A DNA stretch of 64,000 nt, from the NCBI GenBank assembly GCA_011634665.1, contig WAEK01000013.1, positions 1 to 64,000 of the forward strand, in the 5' to 3' direction. Position 1 is the first letter of the stretch; each line of letters begins with the position of its first letter. This document shows positions 11,100 through 22,784 of this stretch, in pieces. Source of the DNA: Mortierella sp. BCC40632. Taxonomy: Eukaryota; Mortierellomycota; Mortierellomycetes; Mortierellales; Mortierellaceae. Both the position numbers and the translations under genes were made by a program. Under the pieces are notes generated by a model. It worked only from the letters and a program-made list of their open reading frames with translations. It did no database searches and was not told the origin of the DNA.

Positions 11100-11671
11100 T
11101 TATCCTCTCCTGCTTCCCTCCCCTCCTCCTCCTCTCAACAACCTACCCTCATTTCCCACAGCCGTCCCTCGCCATCCTCATTCACCTTAGCATTATACAT
11201 TCCAGCATTGCTCGCCATCCATCGTTTCAGCAAAAGCCCTAATTTTTTTCCTCTTTCCCGTAGTCGCCAGCAACCATGCCCGTAAGAACCTACTGTACAC
11301 GATGTTTGTCTCTCTGTGTTTCCTTTCGTCTCTACTCTTTTTTTATCCTCATGCGTTCACTGTCTTGAGCCAAGCTTCTTTTCTTTTTGTTTTTCTTTTA
11401 TTCAAGAAATAGAAAAAGCACCAGCTATTCTTCCTGCGCATTGATAACAGAAATAAGGCAAGTGCATATGAGAGAGAGAGGCATCTAGGAGACCCAAGAG
11501 GTGTATGGTCTCCATTTCATTATCAACTGAACCATTTTGACCGTAGTTCATTTCAACGTCTTCCTTGCGTGTGCTTACCACTGATCTCGATAAGTTTGCT
11601 TTCTTTGCTTCTATTTTATTGCAGGAAGCGCATGCATATGGCCCCTCAAAGGTACAGTCGTGGGAAGGTAT

Positions 11672-11709
<38 letters not shown>

Positions 11710-12970
11710 TAGAGATGTATGTAGCAGTTGATGTAGCAGTTGCAGTATAAGGCGAAAGGTGGTCAGAGCAATTAAGTGGAGTTGTTGCAACAGAGAGACT
11801 GGGAGCAGCTCCATGAAAGAGGTTGTAGCTGCAGTGGGTTTGATGGCATCTGCGTAGAGAGCGTAGGAGCTTTGATACTGCTGACTTTCAGTCATCAACA
11901 TAAAAATGGCCAATTCCCACACTCTTTCCCTCTCTCTCTCACACGAGCACATTCATTCAATCTCTCTGTTCATCTCTCTCTTCCATTCAAAGCTGCCTTT
12001 CACATGAATACATTGTCTTCCTCCCGTGAACCATTGAATTAGCTATTGTTGTTTGAAAAGAAACATAAAAGCCTAATGTTGATAGCATTATGGATTACGG
12101 AGACTACCCTATTACCACTTCAATAAAGTGTGCCATCCCCACCTAAAATGAGAACCAACTTACTGGAGCTCCTTCTGAGCCAAGGATTAGAGAGCATTGG
12201 CCTCCATACACTACTTCAAAAAGCGAAAGGAATAGGAAACAATAAAAAAAAAAAAAAAAAGGCTCCACCTTAATCATTCGAGTATCCATACACAAGCTCA
12301 CTGATCTGCGAACCAACTCATACTCGGAAGTATCTCTGTGAAGAATCTACATTCCTGTGTACGACAGATTCAGCAGTAACTAATGGCTCCATGGTCTTCT
12401 TCAAGATAGAGCCCAACCTGGATAGAGTAGGGGTAAAAGTGATATTGCATCCCTATCATACAGACACCTTTCTCTCCTTTTCTTTTTTTTTCCCACGCAA
12501 CACTGTCTTTTTCTTTCACGTCTTCCCACGCACATTGCACATTTACAGAGATATTAACAACTGGAGTATGAAGCAACACTATTTGCCCTGTGTCTTTGCA
12601 ATAATTGCCCCAGTTTGACTATGAGATGACTCAAACATCTCGAGTAAAACCAACTAAATGTGAGGTTTAATTACCTTCACACCCACACACACAGAGAGAG
12701 AGACTTCAAGAAAGAGTGAAAAAGAGAAAAGGAGATTAAACAACACACTATTAAGCCTAATCTCTCCTATTGTACTTATACTTTCTGTGTCCACTACTTC
12801 ACTTTTGTCTCCACCGCCTTCTCCCCTTCATCGCTTCATGCTACTCAAAACAGAGGAGCATATAAAGAGCGATATGAGACAGAGTATGCCCTTTCACACT
12901 GTCCTTGCCTTCTGTTCTCCTCTCCACCATCCTATTTCCCTCTCTCTTTCCTCACCTCAAAGATATGTCC
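11100..12970 (+). other. Non-coding body of the right unit, with long homopolymers
   Basis: No supported gene. It contains runs of T at about 10989-11012 and 11672-11708 and of A at about 12244-12260. The equivalent places in the left unit have only short A/T runs, so the runs have expanded, or been added, since the copies split. Confidence 0.5.
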
Positions 12971-12989
12971 CTTTTTTTTTTATCCTTGG

Positions 12990-13665
12990 TTCAATCAGCT
13001 AAGGTTTGATCTGCGAAGGATGCCTCAAGCAAAATCACTCCAGCCAGGAGAACTCGCGATGCCCACGCTGCGATGGCCAGCCTGTCCTTCTAGATCCAAC
13101 AGAAATAGAAACTATATTGCAACTTTTCGAAGTGGTCGACGTCAGTATTGTCCCCCTTTTTCTCGGACTTGCAGTCCCCTTCTCCTCCTGATCCTAGATC
13201 AGCAGACAATAACATTCAACCATCAAAGCTTGAAAGACTTTGCTCCATCACCATTTCTACCCGTGATGAAGAAGGAGTGGTAATAGGCTCAGTCAGCCAA
13301 ATATACCTAAATATGTACATATTTTTCAATTAAAAGAGCTTTCCAGTTGGTTGGAACCATTTGAGTACAAAGATATCCCCTTTGTAAACCATGAGGACCT
13401 GGTCGGTTTTGAAATACCTGAAGACGCTTCAGTATATCAATGTCATTGCTTCTCATGAACGACATGTATCCATTGCCTTTCCGACACATCTCTATGCTCT
13501 TGCAAAAAGATAAAATGGTGTACGGAGGGTCGAATGAGAGTATTACTTTGGAGTAGACTCCCAATTTGACGAGGATGCTCTACGCGAAGACTTTGAATAT
13601 GACCAAGAATATGAGGAAGAACATCAGGTCATTCTCCGCGACAATTCTTACAACAATGAAGGGAA
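12990..13665 (+). pseudogene. Decayed coding segment of the right unit, with two CxxC pairs
   Basis: From 13006 an open frame reads ICEGCLKQNHSSQENSRCPR and continues CDGQPVLLDP. The two Cys pairs (CEGC and CPRC) could form a zinc ribbon. Further on, DPRSADN, STRDEEG, VLKYLKTLQYINV, IASHERH and FPTHLYALAKR are readable in one frame. SQFDEDALREDFEYDQEY, an acidic tail, is readable in another. Frames are broken several times. The left unit holds the same segments on its minus strand. It may be a captured host gene fragment or an element gene; the family is not recognised. Confidence 0.4.
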
Positions 13666-13668
13666 ATA

Positions 13669-13907
13669 TTAAAAAAAAAAAAAAAAAAAAAAAAATAGAC
13701 AGACAGACAGAGATAAGATGCGATAGTCTATAGTACGCCTGCTCCGACTCTTTATCCCCATTACACCCGGCTTTGTTGCCTTCCCCCCTCCACGTCCCTT
13801 CAGAAAGTTAGAATGAGAATAAAAAGGAATGCTACGATAGAGAGAGAGAGAGAGAAAGAAAGAAAGAGAAAGGTAGTGAAAGAAAGAGTGAGAGAAAGAA
13901 TAAGAAG

Positions 13908-13976
<69 letters not shown>
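13669..13976. repeat. Low-complexity block: poly-A runs and (GA)n
   Basis: A runs at about 13671-13695 and 13908-13938 and a (GA)n tract at about 13938-13975, with (tagaca)n-like repeats between. The matching part of the left unit has ctgtctgt repeats but no long A run. Confidence 0.8.
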
Positions 13977-13979
<3 letters not shown>

Positions 13980-14159
13980 AGCGTGTGTCTAGGAGATAGA
14001 GAGGATAGGGGCAAGGATTCGGTGGAGCATTAGTAAAGTACACCCAGTCACCCACTGTCTGCTTCATTTAATCTTGCAGTTCGACTTGGGATCTATGGTG
14101 GGAGACCCATATCAGAGGAGCAGGGCCCTTGGCACGTGCACATCACAGCAGCTACATTA

Positions 14160-15785
14160 CAGTTGGCGCCAAAATGGTTTCAATGTTTTCAGAAATTTCG
14201 CTTTTTCTAATTTTCTCGTTTATTCTTTCTTTCTCTTTCATATTCAATTCTAATAGAAAGGAAAGTCTTATCAATGGTGGACCCGAGAAATAAGAAAGCG
14301 GGCCTTTATCACTTCACATGAGCGAGCTATGCCGCCTCCAATGTTGTCGTCTCATAGAAACCATTTTGCCACTAGTCCGGGAAAATTCTTCAATACCTCG
14401 TATTCCCCTTTCGCTTTCAACACGGCCTCTACTCTTCGTGGCATCGACTCATAGAGCTTGTCAATCATATCCTGTGGTATCAGCTCCCATTCCTCCAGCA
14501 CCATATCCCACAATTCATGAACACTCGTAGGCCGCTTCTCTCGTTGACCAATCTGAACCTTCAGCTTGTCCCAAACATGCTCGATTGGATTTAAATCTGC
14601 TGATTGTGCAGGCCATCGAAGAACCTCAATATCCTGATCCTCCAGGTACTTGGTTGTTGCTTTGGCTTTGTGTTTGGGGTCGTTGTCGTGCTGAAAAATG
14701 AAGTCATTTTTTTCCGAGATCATAATACTCGAGACTTTCTTTCAATGTTGTGTCGAGAATATTGATGTAATCCTCCTTTTTCATAGTTCCTTCATAGATC
14801 TGACAGCCATAGCCAAGTCCCTTGGACGTCATACAGCCCCCAGAACATCAAGGATCCACCTCCATGCTTGACAGTAGGTTGAAGATGAAATGGTTGAACC
14901 GGATCGCCTGGCTTAGCCCAGTAATATTGTATCCCGTCCGAGTTCCAGATGTTTATCTTTGTTTCATCTGAGAATACCACTCGCTTCCAGTCATCGATGG
15001 TCCAATTTTTATGACCTCTTGCCCACTCCAACCGCGCTTGCTTGTGTCGCTTACTAAGGAAAGGCTTTTTGACTTTTTTTCTTCGCTTGAAAGCCGATCT
15101 CCCTGAGGTTGCGAAGGACTGATCTGTACGAGATAACTGTCCCTTCACCATTGAGGCTCTTGTGGACCTGCTTGCCAGTCTTCAACATGCCGGAAAGTAA
15201 CTTTCTGTTGAGATCATTCTTGGAGCGAGCCGAGAGAATTCTTGGTCTTCCTGTTGGTTGCCTTTGTAGAGTAGGTAAATGCTTGGTTCGGATCCTTGAA
15301 ACAGAAGCAGGGCTGACTGATAATCGTCTAGCGACATTCTTGACGGAGTAGCCTGCTTTTAGCTGGCTTATGATAGAGTTTTGAGTGTCTTCTTTCGTTT
15401 TTTCATGATGGAGGAATATCGACCATTTTCGAGCGATTGCACCCGTATTTTATATCAAACTTGTCAAGATCTATTCATCTTCTTTTAATCTCTCTGACTG
15501 ACTGTAGATATAAGACAAACGATTGTGAAAAAAGAGATGAAATAGCAATAAATATAAATGGCGTGCCCAAGTGGCGAAATGGTTCCAATATCTAGCTTCA
15601 ACAATTTACCTCATAGCACGCCTTTCTGACAACATATTGAAAATCTGTTTACACTGTCGTGAACAAGGCATTCTGGGTATTGTTTTCAATCTAAGCAACA
15701 AGGTGCATTTACATATTCTCGATGGGTAGAAAATTGCTAAAATATGAAAATTTGAGAATTATTGAAACCATTTTGGCGCCCACTG
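14160..15785 (-). mobile_element. Tc1/mariner element T4
   Basis: Inverted ends CAGTTGGCGCCAAAATGG (14160) and its complement ending ...GGCGCCCACTG (15785), continuing as GTTTCAAT on both sides. TA target duplications flank it (14158-14159 and 15786-15787). The 1626-bp element is inserted in the right Helitron-like unit, because removing it joins sequence collinear with 2420-2510. Confidence 0.9.
14352..15400 (-). pseudogene. Tc1-family transposase of T4, frameshifted
   Basis: The N-terminal HTH part (QLKAGYSVKNVARRLSVSPA, about 15310-15370) is in one frame. WTIDDWKRVVFSDET (first Asp) and HGGGSLMFWG are in a second. FIFQHDNDPKHKAKA (second Asp) and SADLNPIEHVW (Glu) are in a third, ending VAKWFL. 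Spacing between the second Asp and the Glu is 34 residues (DD34E). All catalytic residues survive, but frameshifts lie near 15085, 14815 and 14715. It is only distantly related to T1, T2 and T3. Confidence 0.85.
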
Positions 15786-16033
15786 TAGATATAGCCTCCT
15801 GTGGGACAGGAAACAGAGTAAATACTCAGCGTCCCTGAGACTAAGTGTCCAGGCATGTCTTTTTCTCACCGACTCACACTTTCCCTTTGCTCTTCGCCTT
15901 TGACTACCACGGTCATCCCTATCGAGGCGTTTCCTCACGGTAAGCTCATTCACATCACTCTTGCAGCTAAAAAAATAAAAAAAAAAAAAAAAAAAACTTT
16001 GAAAGAAGGAAAGGAAAGACTACCAAAGGCGAG

Positions 16034-16070
16034 AGTCGAGTGCCCGTGGCGAAGCCGCGGGCACTCTACT
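16034..16070. repeat. Hairpin at the 3' end of the right unit
   Basis: An imperfect 17-bp stem (two mismatches) with a gaa loop, the reverse-complement counterpart of 2171-2207. It is followed by ACTTGT, after which similarity between the two copies ends. Confidence 0.8.
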
Positions 16071-16072
16071 TG

Positions 16073-16930
16073 TTAACAATTACAGAATTTAGCCATTTTT
16101 GCAATTATTGAATTTTTATGGCAATATCATATCTTTTTTCTAGTCTTTCACAATTATTTTCTATAATTTAATTATCAATAATTAATATGTCTGTAGCATT
16201 TTTCAGATAACATTTAATTTGATATGATATTTTACTTAATAACAGTAGCCTAATTTGGTCAAAGTTAATTGTGTTAATAATTTATAATTGTATTTGAACA
16301 TTATCACTAGGGTTTAATTTATATATTATATATGAATTTAATAGGTTAGTTGAATTTTACTCAAGTTTTTAATTTCTTTATTTTGAAATATCATAGATTT
16401 CTTAAGTCATCCAGCTGATGATTGTGGCAACAACTATTGATATCCCTTTCAATATTATACAATAAAAATTATTGAACTTTGAATTAAAGGGCTCTACCAT
16501 ATATTGAAATATTTTATGTGTTATTGCCTTATCATCTTATGCCTATCAAACCTATTGATGCCTTAAATATTTACACCCAGTATAATTTTATGTGGTTAGA
16601 CATAGATTAGGTTTCTTTTTCTAACAATAATTTTTGATCATTTCAGTTTTCCGATATATTTTTCTTAAGAATCCAGAGCATTCTAACCAATAATTAGATT
16701 TTATAGACATGAATTTATTTCCGAACATAACAATTAGTTTAAGTATTTAATATTGCATTTCATGATATTTTGAGCTTATTTATTTTGTCTATTTTACATT
16801 AAATTTTACCAGACTGTCATCCATATTTTTCAATTTCAAAATTGATATTTCTGAAGTCATGTTAAACGAAACTTTCAGGATAACGATGACATCTATTTTT
16901 TGTCTATTGGATTTTGAAATTCATATTAGA
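16073..16930. other. AT-rich stretch without a supported gene
   Basis: About 860 bp of very AT-rich DNA with no credible ORF. It ends at the TTAGA target duplication of gypsy element F. Confidence 0.6.
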
Positions 16931-17092
16931 TGTCACAGTATCGACCATCAGCACCCACCCCTTTAACCTTTGAGGTCATGTCCACTCCCACCCCTATAAC
17001 TTAAAAGGTCCACCTCACTCACATGTATAAATAGTCCCTTCACCTACCACCAATAAAGATCATCTTTTCCTGCCACTCCCTTATTTGTTAGA
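16931..17092 (+). repeat. 5' LTR of gypsy F
   Basis: 162 bp, identical to the 3' LTR. It contains a tataaatag promoter box near 17026 and caataaagat near 17051. Preceded by the TTAGA target duplication. Confidence 0.92.
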
Positions 17093-17351
17093 TGTTAGCA
17101 AAGGTACCTCGATTCACTGCCTCTTCTACCCTGACTATTATCTTTCCCTCCACTCGTTAGGGCAGCTCCCTGGCAGAACTTTTTTATTCACTTCACTTTC
17201 ACTCTTCCCCCTCTTTTCCTTTCCACTCGGTTCCTGGAACCCCTCCCCTCTTTTTTTTTCCCCCACCCCTTTTTTGACCCTCCCGCCCTCCCCCTTTTTC
17301 CTTTTTTCCTCTCTCTTTTCTCACCCCTATTCTGTTTCCCCTATTTCCAAC

Positions 17352-18446
17352 ATGTCGGCCCAGCACGAAATCCTCAGCATCGTCGCCTCCCTCCCAGAGG
17401 AGGAAAGAAACAGGATCAGCTCTCTGCTCTCGTCCATCACCACCCCCTCTGATCCCCCCGCCCCATCCCAGCTTGAAATTGAGGCTGCTCACCGCGACGT
17501 TGCGCGTACCTTGCATAAAATCCTCAAACCTCAAACCCCCGCCCCCTACTCTGGGGACATCGACGCGGACGCCTGCAACAACTTCATCGACAACCAGGAG
17601 GGTATTACCAGGTCGTCAAGCTCAACGAATGCGACTGGGTGCAGTATACAGCCTTAAACCTTACTGGAGACGCTAAATCCTGGTGGAGAACATGCGGTCT
17701 CAACATCACCTGCCCATGGATAAAATTTCGAGAGGCATTCCTTGATTTCCACACTCCTCCTAATGCAAAGACCGCCGCTCGTGAGGCCCTCGAAGGTCTG
17801 AAACAAGGCAAACGAACCATTGCTGCCTACACTCACGAATTCCGCCGCTTGAGACGACGCGTCCCTACACTCGACGACGAAACTGCCTTACACTGGTACA
17901 TGAAAGGCCTACACTATGATACTAGCAAAGAGGTTCGCCTTCGTGAGCCCAAATCTTTGGATGTGGCCATCCAACAGGCTACAAACGTGCATGCCATCCT
18001 CTTCCCTGAGGGCCTTACCTCCAAGACCACCCCTGTCAAGGACCCTAACGCCATGGACATTGACTCTATGCAGATGATGATCAATAATCTCTCTGCCCAA
18101 GTCAATTATTTGTCAAACCTTTTCGAATAACCGAGGCAGCGTCCCTCGCCCAGCTAAGCTCACCAACGAGGAACGCGAATACCTCAAGGCGAACAGGGGA
18201 TGCTTCAAATGTCGCAAAATAGGCCACATGGCGGACAAATGCCGCACCTTTCCCCCTTCTGCGAAACCCTCCCGACAATTCAACAACATTGAAACCACTC
18301 CCTCCCCCAGGCGCAGCAAACAGCCACTCCCCCTTCCCCACCTCAGTCGGGAAAAGCCAACAGCAACTAGAAAAGGTCCAGACTCTTGTTGCTGCTACTC
18401 CCTCCTCCGATCTTCTGGACCATGGGAGAAATATTATTTCCTCTGA
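17352..18446 (+). pseudogene. gag of gypsy F (broken)
   Basis: ATG at 17352 gives MSAQHEILSIVASLPEEE. A capsid-like retrotransposon gag domain follows with DAKSWWR, WIKFREAFLDFHTP and AYTHEFRRLRRRV. A zinc knuckle comes next (CFKCRKIGHMADKC, the CX2CX4HX4C pattern, about 18198-18240). The three parts lie in three frames: a shift near 17605 and another near 18125, where a TAA ends the frame. Gag forms the virus-like particle and binds RNA through the knuckle. A shorter relative of its N-terminus is at 23098-23315. Confidence 0.85.
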
Positions 18447-18730
18447 AAAGTTTTCTGTCACTTCCATTAAACCGATCGCTATTTCAGATAAAATACATAC
18501 TTCTCCATCATCATGTTCGCCTTCCCACAATCATTTACCTCACTCCACCGCCTATGACTATACTCTCCCCTTGCCCTACTCAACCCTGAGACAGGATTGG
18601 ACGATAACACCTACCCTGCATTCAGTTCATCCCCATCATCCTCAATCTCCGAACCCTGCTCTACCTCAGTTCTATCTAAAAGCAAGATTCGCCGCCTACG
18701 TAAAAAGGCATTGGAGTCTCTACTTTCACA

Positions 18731-21700
18731 GTGGAGAAGGCAAAGTCGACACTCCTTACATTTATTTGCAATGTTGACGGCCATCCAGCGCGGGTCCTCA
18801 TCGACGGCGGAGCCCAAGGCAATGTGGTCAGCGAGTCTTTCATCAAAAAACATTCAATCCCTACACTTGCATCTCCCCTATCCCTATCATCCTCCCAAAT
18901 GGCTCCCAATCTTTTGCAGCACTCAAATCCAACATCTCCCTACAACGACACCAATACTCCACCACCCTTACCCCTATCTATCGTCTCTGCCCTCTCCTCC
19001 ACAAATATGACCTTATTCTTGGCAAGCCTTGGCTTTGCTGAGATCAACCCACTCATCAACTGGCGGACAAACAATCTACGGTTCCAACACAACGGCCTCA
19101 CCATCGATTGGGAATGCACTGGTTTCAAATCGTCATCTATCTCATCTCGCACTCGGGGACTTCTCCTCACTCACGTACATTTCTTCACTGAGGCAACAGA
19201 CATCGGAAGCGAGATCTACTTAGCCCTTATTCGGTCTCTCGATGAGGATAGCACAGATCAAACAAATCACTCTTCCACTCCCTCCTCCACTCCTTCATCC
19301 CTCCTTCCTCCCTTTCCTCTGCCCCTCCTCCTCTCCTTCCTCTGCCCCTTCCTCCTCTCCCTCTTCTCCTCCCTCCCTCCGACTCCTCCCCAACCCCCTC
19401 CCTTACACCCCGACATCCACTCAATTGTTTTGACGAATTCCCAGACATTTTCCCCCCTACCCTCCCATCAGGCCTTCCCCCCCGACCGAGGTGATGCTAT
19501 GCGTATCGACACTGACCCAGCAGCAGACCCCCCCCTTCCGCCCCGTCATTCGACTATCTGTTGCTGAACTTGACGAGCTAAAGAAACAACTGGACGACCT
19601 ACTCTCCAAAAAGTTCATCAAACCAAGCACGTCTCCGTATGGTGCCCCTGTTTTATTCGTCAAGAAGGCTGATGGCACTCTCCGAATGTGCGTCGATTAT
19701 CGTGCTCTCAACAGTATCACAAGGAAGAATCGCCACCCGCTGCCCAGAATAGACGAGCTTATTGACAGATTCCGTGGCGCTCGCTACTTTACCAAGCTTT
19801 TTGACCTCATTTCGGGTTACCACCAACAGCGCATCTATGGACCACACACGCACAAGACCGCTTTTCGCTGCAGATACGGTCATTTTGAGTTTAATGTGGT
19901 TCCATTTGGCCTCACAAATGCACCGGCTTCCTTTTTTCCAATATGATGCTGAAAGTACTCGATCCTGTTCTGGACAAGTGGGTTGTCGTCTACCTCGACG
20001 ATATCTTGATTTATTCAAAAACCAAGACCGAGCATCTCCGCCATATTCGAAGTGTCCTTGCCCTCCTCCGAAAACATGGACTGTACGCCAAGCTGAGCAA
20101 GTGCTCTTTCATGAAAGAAGAAACGGAGTTTCTCGGCCATGTAATAACCAAAGATGGCGTTCACACCAATGCAGGGGCTTGTTAAAGCGATCCGTGAATG
20201 GCCACGACCGGAGAAACAACGCGACGTTCAGCAATTTCTTGGTCTTGCGCAATTTTATCACCAATATATCAAGAATTTTGCCGACATCGCACTTCCCCTC
20301 ACCTCCCTCCTTGGCGAAAACCATCAGTTCGTATGGGATGAAAACAGCGAACAAGCATTCCTTAGCCTCAAATCTGCAATCAGCTCCGCTCCAGTCCTAC
20401 GAATCTTTGACCCCGATCTGCCGTCCACAGTGGAGACTGATGCCTCTGGATTTGCCATAGGTGCTGTTTTTTTCCAAACAGACGCCGACGGATCATCCAG
20501 ACCTGTCGCATTTACATCCCGCAAACTAAACCCAGCTGAACGGAACTACCCTACCCATGAACAGGAACTCCTGGCTGTTGTCCACGCCCTCAAAACATGG
20601 CGCTTTTACTTAGACGGTTCACACTTTATTGTATATACCGATCACGATACGCTGAGACACTTTCCAACCCAGCCCAAACTGACAAGGCGCCAGGCGAGAT
20701 GGATGGAACTCCCTCCAAGAGTATGATTTCGAGTTCAAGTTCAAGCGGGGAATTGAGGACATCGTACCAGATGCTCTCTCGTCGTCCGGACCACCGCGAA
20801 CCTGATAAACTTGAACCAGATCCTGTCCCTATGTCCATCAACTCTTTCAGCCTTCAGACGGATACAAGTTGGAGACAGCACGTTATAGAGGGGTATGCTG
20901 ATGACCCCTGGTCTTGCTCCCGTCTATGAGAGGTGTCTTCAAGGCCAACCACCACCACACTACTTTTTGCAGGACGGTCTATTGTATGTCGAGCGCAAGG
21001 GTGACCTATTACTCTGCGTCCCGAAGTCGTCCACTCTGCGTTTAATCCTACTCCACGAGGTTCATGATGCTGCAATATCAGGCCACTTCGGCTTTGACAA
21101 GACATACGCCACCTTACGGCGGTTTGCCTATTGGCCTAAGATGTCAAATGATGTCCGACGGTATGTCGAATCCTGCTCGAGCTGCCAACGTAACAAAGCA
21201 GTCCGCCGCCTTCCAGCTGGACTTCTTCAACCTTTAGCCATTCCAGAACAACGTTGGGACACAGTATCAATGGATTTCGTGGTAAAACTACCACAAACAG
21301 CACGCAAATTCGATGCAATCACTGTCTTCGTAGACAAATTGTCGAAACAGGTCCATTTTGCCCCTAGTCGGACTACAGATTCAGCAAAGGACGTTGCCAA
21401 TTGTTTCTTTGCAAATGTCTTTTCGCCTCCATGGGTTGCCCTCCACGATTGTCTCCGACCGGGATAGCAAGTTCACTAGTTCCTTTTGGAAGCGCCTCCA
21501 CGAGCGACTAGGAACGAAGCTTGCCATGTCCTCAGCATTTCATCCGCAGACAGATGGTCAATCCGAACGAGCCATTCAAACTCTTAAGTCAGTTCTTCGG
21601 AGTCTAGTGAACCACAAACAGGATGACTGGGACCTATACCTCCCTGCTGCAGAATTCGCATACAACAATGCCGTCAATTCATCCACAGGAGTCTCCCCAT

Positions 21701-22407
21701 TTTTTTTCTCAATCATGGATTCCATCCACGGGTTCCTGCTTCCTCCTCGGGCCCCTGAAGAAGCTTGTCCCACAGACATGGACAAATTTGTTGCCTTGCA
21801 GAAGACCTCATTATCTCTGGCACAAGACAGCCTTCTCTCGGCTCAGAATCAGCAAATCAAGAATGCTGATGCTCACCGGAGGCCACACTCATTCAAAGTG
21901 GGGGACCAAGTCCTGCTCAGTACGGAAAACATCACAACTGCGTATGACTCTAGCCGACCAGCTGCATCACTACAGGCTCGATACTTTGGCCCGTTCACAC
22001 TCCTCGAACAACGAAGCCCGGTCCCCTTCAAGGTCGAGCTACCCCCCTACATTGAAAAACATGACGTATTTCATGTCGACCGTTTTAAACCGTTTGTTCC
22101 ATCTCCAGAGTCGCTTGGCCGCCGGTCTTCACCTCCTCCAGAACCCGATATCATTGAGGGTAATGAGGAACATGAAGTAGAGGCTATCTTAGCGCACAGG
22201 GACGACACCCAAAACGAAAAAGACAAGTTTTTTTTTGTCAAATGGGTCGGGTACGATGCTGCTTCAGATGCCACCTGGGAGCCTCTCAAAAATCTTTCAC
22301 ATTGTGAAGACACCCTTAGACAGTACTGTAAGGATCACGACCTGCTTCACTTAATGGGGGAAGGTGTCACAGTATCGACCATCAGCACCCACCCCTTTAA
22401 CCTTTGA
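18731..22407 (+). pseudogene. pol of gypsy F (protease, RT, RNase H, integrase, chromodomain), frameshifted
   Basis: In order: a retropepsin-like motif VLIDGGAQGNVV (18790), with DGGA in place of the usual D[ST]GA; RT with MCVDYRAL (19690), [11 protein letters not shown] and VVVYLDDILIYS (about 19985); RNase H TDASGFAIGAV (20440) and YTDHDTLRHF; integrase HHCC region SGHFGFDKTY ... CSSCQRNK, WDTVSMDFVVKL, TIVSDRDSKF and AFHPQTDGQSERA; and a chromodomain FFVKWVGYD ... TWEPLKNLSH (22230-22300). The last frame ends at a TGA inside the 3' LTR. At least four frameshifts break it, for example near 19555, 19935, 20160, 20730 and 21430. Catalytic motifs are otherwise preserved. Confidence 0.9.
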
Positions 22408-22526
22408 GGTCATGTCCACTCCCACCCCTATAACTTAAAAGGTCCACCTCACTCACATGTATAAATAGTCCCTTCACCTACCACCAATAAAGATCATCTT
22501 TTCCTGCCACTCCCTTATTTGTTAGA
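22365..22526 (+). repeat. 3' LTR of gypsy F
   Basis: 162 bp, identical to the 5' LTR, followed by the TTAGA duplication. Confidence 0.92.
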
Positions 22527-22531
22527 TTAGA

Positions 22532-22784
22532 TATCTGCGAGAGTTATATGCTGACTGAGGTTTTTCTCACTAATTTTCTTTATAAGTTGTAGACAATTAA
22601 AGCAGCTTGTTTAGTAAACATATACCGATTAATCCCTCATTGAGGAACCAAGGAGTTCTGAATGCCTACCATCTGGAGTTAAATATATGAAGAAATAATC
22701 AAAATAATGATAATAAATTAACCTTATCCTGAGCCAGTTTTGATCCAATCATCAATGCGCCTATGGAATCGTATTTGGTAGTAG
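22532..22784. other. Spacer between gypsy F and its truncated relative
   Basis: About 250 bp of AT-rich sequence, probably the continuation of the 16073-16930 block split by F. No gene seen. Confidence 0.4.

Larger units (their letters stand above)
10330..16072 (+). mobile_element. Right copy of the multicopy unit with Helitron-like ends
   Basis: The unit starts TCTATATAATG (10330), which matches 8 of 9 positions of the TCTMTAYTA start described for Helitrons. It ends with a hairpin (16034-16070) and ACTTG followed by T; the known consensus end is CTRR. The 5' flank is A and the 3' flank T. An independent copy at 24450 begins at exactly the same TCTATATAATG, also after an A. The unit is interrupted by Tc1 element T4 (14160-15785), leaving about 4.1 kb. 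It carries decayed coding segments but no visible Rep or helicase. The Helitron assignment is inference; that it is a discrete repeated unit is seen directly. Confidence 0.55.
16931..22526 (+). mobile_element. Full-length Ty3/gypsy chromovirus 'F'
   Basis: The two 162-bp LTRs (16931-17092 and 22365-22526) appear identical base for base. TTAGA duplications flank the element (16926-16930 and 22527-22531). The LTR starts TGTCACAGTATCG and ends ...TTGTTAGA rather than CA, which is unusual. A TATA box (tataaata) and AATAAA are present. Directly after the 5' LTR comes TGTTAGCAAAGG as a candidate primer-binding site. A purine tract (aatgggggaagg, 22353-22364) precedes the 3' LTR. The internal region has gag and pol, both broken by frameshifts. 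Confidence 0.92.

Noticed and set aside
11565..11952. ORFs with poly-Phe or poly-Lys (also at 13669-14067 and 34033-34484)
   Set aside because: They are translations of homopolymer and microsatellite DNA.
2169..16072. One giant DNA transposon with 5.8-kb terminal inverted repeats
   Set aside because: The partial third copy begins at the inner end of an arm, so the arm itself is the unit; no target duplication was seen at the outer ends.
17199..17534. Long minus-strand ORFs opposite gypsy gag and pol (also 18102-18530, 25513-26239)
   Set aside because: They overlap clear retrotransposon motifs on the other strand and have no protein-like features of their own.
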